A stretch of DNA of 64,000 bases from Pyrinomonadaceae bacterium (GTDB taxonomy: Bacteria > Acidobacteriota > Blastocatellia > Pyrinomonadales > Pyrinomonadaceae): positions 212,909-276,908 of the forward strand of contig JAVEDP010000021.1 in the NCBI GenBank assembly GCA_030841085.1, in the 5' to 3' direction. Below are positions 61,414 through 64,000 of this stretch, one piece after another. Both the position numbers and the translations under genes were made by a program. How positions within the stretch are numbered: position 1 is the first letter of the stretch; the number at the start of each line of letters is the position of its first letter. Under the pieces are notes generated by a model. That model was not told where the DNA came from and did not search any database. It was given only the letters and a program-made list of their open reading frames with translations.

Positions 61414-61431
61414 TGAATGAACCATCACTCA
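61414..61431. promoter_or_regulatory. FadR-type operator upstream of fadR-fadD
   Basis: TGAATGA-ACCA-TCACTCA, one mismatch from the perfect palindrome seen upstream of fadN. It is about 400 nt upstream of the fadR start, so the message would carry a long, repeat-rich leader. Confidence 0.65.
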
Positions 61432-61479
61432 GTTGAGCCGCTAGCCTACTCTTTGATTCGTTCTCGGCGCAACAGCGGG

Positions 61480-62499
61480 TTAATTATCTCGCGGTAGTTT
61501 TTCGCCAGGAATATTGTTTCCGGCTTGGTCTTCGTCTTGAGCAGGCCGGCGTTCGGCGTTGAGAACTGACCTGACGGCGGAATCGTCCACGCTCTTCAAC
61601 AGGAACTCCTGCGTCGGATAAGGAATTTCGATATGGCGTTCGCGAAAGAGTTTTTCGATGCGGTAGTTGATGTCGCTCTTGATTTGCGGATGGCGGCTGG
61701 GATGACGGGTCCAAACCAGCAGGCGAAAGTCGAGCGAGTAGTCGCCAAACTTGAGAAACTGGATCTTGGGCGCGGGATCAGTCAAAACAAGATCGACATC
61801 TTTTGCCGCCAACAACAGCGTTTCCGAAACCAGGTTTACATCGGAACTTACGGCCACGCTGATCGGGATCGGAATTCGCGCGCGCGGATCGCCATACGAC
61901 CAGTTGATCACGCGTTGACTCACCAGCCTGGAGTTGGGAACGATGATGGCAACGCGGTCGTTCGTCATGACCAGCGTGGTGCGCAAATTGATGGCCTGCA
62001 CGTCGCCTTCGTCTTCGCCAATCGTGATGCGATCGCCAACGCGAACCGGACGTTCGAACAAAAGGATGAAGCCCGAAACGATGTCGGCGGCAATGTACTG
62101 AAGACCAAATCCGATGCCGACCGAGAGTGCTGTAAAGAGCACGGCGATCGAAGTCAAATCTATGCTGAATTGTTTGAGCGCGATGAGGACGCCGACAATT
62201 ACAAAGAGATACCGGACCAGGCGAGCAATCGTATAGCGTAGTCCAGGATCGATGTGGCCGCGCTTGGCGAGTCGTCGATCCAAAAGCGAACTAAGGCGGC
62301 TGGCCAACGAAAACGTAAGTAGCAATACCGCAACACCAACCACAACTCTTCCGACTGAAACTCGGTCGTTGAAAAATGGCAAAGGATACTTAAGGAAGTC
62401 CCAGATACGCTGAAATATTCCGCCGCCGCCCTGTAAAAACATCGGGCTGAGCAGCAAGCGCGAAGCGATGAGTAGTAGGCTGTTCATTAACCGGTCCAA
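61480..62499 (-). CDS. MscS-family mechanosensitive channel
   Basis: 339 residues. Four hydrophobic helices, with the pore-lining-like GIGFGLQYIAADIVSGFILLFERPVRVGDRI block that precedes the MscS beta domain (INLRTTLVMTNDRVAIIVPN, RVINWSY). Small-conductance channels of this type release solutes on osmotic downshift. The C-terminus is charged and probably cytosolic. Confidence 0.9.
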   Translation of the reverse strand: MDRLMNSLLLIASRLLLSPMFLQGGGGIFQRIWDFLKYPLPFFNDRVSVGRVVVGVAVLLLTFSLASRLSSLLDRRLAKRGHIDPGLRYTIARLVRYLFVIVGVLIALKQFSIDLTSIAVLFTALSVGIGFGLQYIAADIVSGFILLFERPVRVGDRITIGEDEGDVQAINLRTTLVMTNDRVAIIVPNSRLVSQRVINWSYGDPRARIPIPISVAVSSDVNLVSETLLLAAKDVDLVLTDPAPKIQFLKFGDYSLDFRLLVWTRHPSRHPQIKSDINYRIEKLFRERHIEIPYPTQEFLLKSVDDSAVRSVLNAERRPAQDEDQAGNNIPGEKLPRDN

Positions 62500-62561
62500 G
62501 AAATTCTCTTCTCGTGTGTCGACTGAGAGCCGGTCAGTTTACACCGGGGTCATGAAATCAG

Positions 62562-63383
62562 TTAAGAATCCCGTTGCAGTAATTTGATCTTTCGCATGCG
62601 AAACAGGAAATACGCCGCCGCGATCCACAACGACGCGACGGTGAGCCAGCCCACCAGTGAGTGGCTCAACGCCCATGGATTTGTGGCATTGAGTTCGGCC
62701 GACGGCACAATGTCTTTGGTGTTATTAACTGCCGCGTGCAACAGCATAACGAGCAACAAGCTTCCTCCGGTTCGCCAGTACAGCCATGCCAGAGCGACGG
62801 ACACCGCGGTCACTTGAAGCAAATACAACGGGAACGATTGCCCGCGTGTGTCCCCGCCGGAAAAGAAGAAGAGCGGCAAATGCCAGGTGGCCCAAATGAT
62901 TCCGAGAATTATGCTGGCGGGCGCGAGGCCAAAGTATTCTGAAAGGCGCGGCAGCACATAACCTCGCCAGCCGATTTCCTCGCCCGCTTGCGCCCAGGTT
63001 GAGACAGCAAGGGCCGCAAGCATCAGGTACCACGGCGTCTGACCAAATTGCGGCCAGGCGCCCGTTATCATGCGATGCAAAACCGCGACCGAAACTTTAA
63101 CGACCGGCATGTAAGCGATCGCGAACAGATACCACTTCCAGCCGAGATCCCACTTGAAGACCCGCCCGAGCAGCGCGAGTGTGGCCGCACGTCCCTCGGC
63201 GCGATCCGTCAGAGCCAAAGCAACCAGCGCCGGAGCAAAGACACCAAGCAGAAACACTGCGCCTGCGAGTAAACCGAGCGTTGGGTGTGCCGCCCCACTT
63301 CCATGTGATATCGCAAACGACGCGACCCACAAGAGCCAGGTCGCGCTAAAAGTGAGCAAGAAAAACTTAAGCAGAGAACGCAT
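62562..63383 (-). CDS. CPBP-family intramembrane metalloprotease
   Basis: 273 residues, about eight hydrophobic helices. Motif 1 EEIGWRGYVLPRL (EExxxR), motif 2 IIWATWHLPLFF (the H-x-P-x-F) and motif 3 HAAVNNTKD identify the CPBP (CAAX protease/bacteriocin-processing) family. Substrate unknown. It is the last complete gene before the tRNA-Ser remnant. Confidence 0.9.
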   Translation of the reverse strand: MRSLLKFFLLTFSATWLLWVASFAISHGSGAAHPTLGLLAGAVFLLGVFAPALVALALTDRAEGRAATLALLGRVFKWDLGWKWYLFAIAYMPVVKVSVAVLHRMITGAWPQFGQTPWYLMLAALAVSTWAQAGEEIGWRGYVLPRLSEYFGLAPASIILGIIWATWHLPLFFFSGGDTRGQSFPLYLLQVTAVSVALAWLYWRTGGSLLLVMLLHAAVNNTKDIVPSAELNATNPWALSHSLVGWLTVASLWIAAAYFLFRMRKIKLLQRDS

Positions 63384-63496
63384 GATAGGTTGAGATCATC
63401 ACGCCCCGGCATGGACCAGCATCCTGGTTTGCTTCAGTCAACAAAGGGAACTTGAACGGTATTAGGGTCAGGACCAGGGTCAATTAAGGAAAGAAA

Positions 63497-63554
63497 TGGC
63501 GGAGGGGACAGGAGTCGAACCTGCATAGCCTTTCGGCCGGCGGTTTTCAAGACC
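63497..63554 (-). tRNA. 3' half of tRNA-Ser(TGA), 5' half missing
   Basis: Minus strand: anticodon loop CTTGAAA (anticodon TGA), a class II variable arm with GCC-GAAA-GGC, T arm GCAGG-TTCGACT-CCTGT, acceptor half CCCCTCC, discriminator G and encoded CCA. Upstream of the anticodon stem the sequence no longer fits a tRNA: no GGAGGGG acceptor partner and no D arm are found in the remaining 450 nt. The break at the anticodon stem is where tyrosine integrases usually cross over. Confidence 0.8.
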
Positions 63555-63657
63555 TCAAAGTGGGTCTTATCCTGATCGTACCTTCGCGAATTAACCAATA
63601 AAAATGGGCGTGGCAGCCATCACAGTGATCAACGTAAGGGTACAGTAATTTCCATCA

Positions 63658-63688
63658 TCGCGCCAAGATCGCGCCAACTTCGCGCCAA
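63658..63688 (+). repeat. Three TCGCGCCAA direct repeats, 11-nt period
   Basis: Copies start at 63658, 63669 and 63680. The 11-nt period places them on the same face of the helix, as in protein-binding iterons or accessory recombination sites. Confidence 0.8.
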
Positions 63689-63849
63689 GTGCGATGGGTC
63701 GAACCACCCAGCCGCCAGCAATAGCCAGGTAGGTAAACCACCACGGTGATGGTTTCCGAACCGGACCGTTTTCTTATTTAAGAAAATGGCCGTTCTGAGA
63801 AAATCAAGAATTCAATTCACTGGGCAATGGATCTTCCGAATTTACATGG

Positions 63850-63919
63850 CGGCTTATTTTAGAAATTCCGCTAAAGCTAAAATAAGCCGGCGATCACACG
63901 CGGCTTATTGCGGCTTATT
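63850..63919. repeat. Four CGGCTTATT repeats (one inverted)
   Basis: Direct copies at 63850-63858, 63901-63909 and 63911-63919, and an inverted copy (AATAAGCCG) at 63881-63889. The region between the first and the inverted copy also forms a longer imperfect stem. Possible arm-type or regulatory binding sites. Confidence 0.75.
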
Positions 63920-63984
63920 AAAGGGAATGTAACTTGGAAAGATCCATCGTCCTAAACTGCTATGCTAAGCAGTCGAGGGAATTG

Positions 63985-64000
63985 ATGAATACCCTTGACG
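63985..64000 (+). CDS. Possible start of a gene cut by the window end
   Basis: ATG 63985 preceded by GAGGGA at a normal distance opens a frame MNTLD that runs off the window. Only five codons are visible, so no product can be named. Confidence 0.3.

Larger units (their letters stand above)
63555..63984. other. Gene-poor DNA beside the tRNA remnant, likely the edge of an integrated element
   Basis: No recognisable gene. It is AT-richer toward the right and carries two sets of short direct repeats (listed separately). The complete tRNA-Ser and any integrase would be beyond the window. Confidence 0.5.

Noticed and set aside
63497..63600. Complete tRNA-Ser or a tRNA with a group I intron
   Set aside because: No D arm or GGAGGGG acceptor strand is found in the next 450 nt, and nothing resembling an intron core is visible; a truncated att-type remnant fits better.

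Overview
The window looks like chromosomal DNA from a Gram-negative, moderately GC-rich bacterium, most likely an acidobacterium close to the Blastocatellia. This is inferred from gene content and style, not from a marker-gene comparison. The evidence is lipopolysaccharide-type acyltransferases, a Lol transporter, outer-membrane barrel and PDZ/TPR secreted proteins, many partner-switch regulators, and intergenic spaces full of inverted repeats.

Layout. 1-8.7 kb: the 5' part of clpC, a lolC/lolD pair, a GT39-like membrane glycosyltransferase, a receiver/anti-sigma fusion and two lipid acyltransferases. 8.8-11.4 kb: an exported peptidase T and era. 11.5-24.3 kb: an accessory block holding an R-body (RebB) locus. 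It has a sigma-70 factor fused to TPR repeats, two related small-domain proteins (one carrying a Cys/His hydrolase-like domain), six RebB-type structural proteins in tandem, three further locus proteins, an HExxH protease, a 53-residue membrane peptide and a hybrid histidine kinase. A duplicated 3' end of era lies at its far side, so the block is bracketed by direct repeats of era. 24.6-32.2 kb: housekeeping genes (prmA, rsmE, galE), a LigD-type polymerase domain, a frameshifted DUF4160/DUF2442 pair and a beta-barrel protein. 32.2-35.9 kb: an AT-richer two-gene operon with a STAND-like ATPase and an unrecognised partner, probably acquired. 36-46.7 kb: a B12/radical SAM enzyme, aroK-aroA, an RsbW-STAS-STAS partner-switch cluster, a DUF2062 protein, a secreted TPR protein, a double-PDZ protein and a metallo-beta-lactamase-fold hydrolase. 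46.6-53.9 kb: a fatty-acid beta-oxidation operon in the order fadN-fadA-fadE, interrupted by two four-helix-bundle genes and a nucleotidyltransferase-like gene. 54-63.4 kb: a large LamG/Big/BACON lipoprotein, an FNR-like reductase, the fadR-fadD operon, an MscS channel and a CPBP protease. 63.5 kb to the end: the 3' half of a tRNA-Ser with no 5' half, then gene-poor DNA with short direct repeats, read as the edge of an element integrated in tRNA-Ser.

How parts work together. The fatty-acid genes form a regulon: a TetR-type FadR is encoded upstream of fadD, and a palindrome TGAATGA-N4-TCATTCA (one mismatch at one site) lies in front of both the fadN operon and the fadR-fadD operon. The R-body genes each have strong Shine-Dalgarno sites and share one strand, with dedicated regulators at both ends, which suggests a self-contained module. 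Throughout the window, intergenic regions carry inverted pairs of short tandem repeats with a 7-nt period; the heptamer differs from locus to locus but the architecture is the same.
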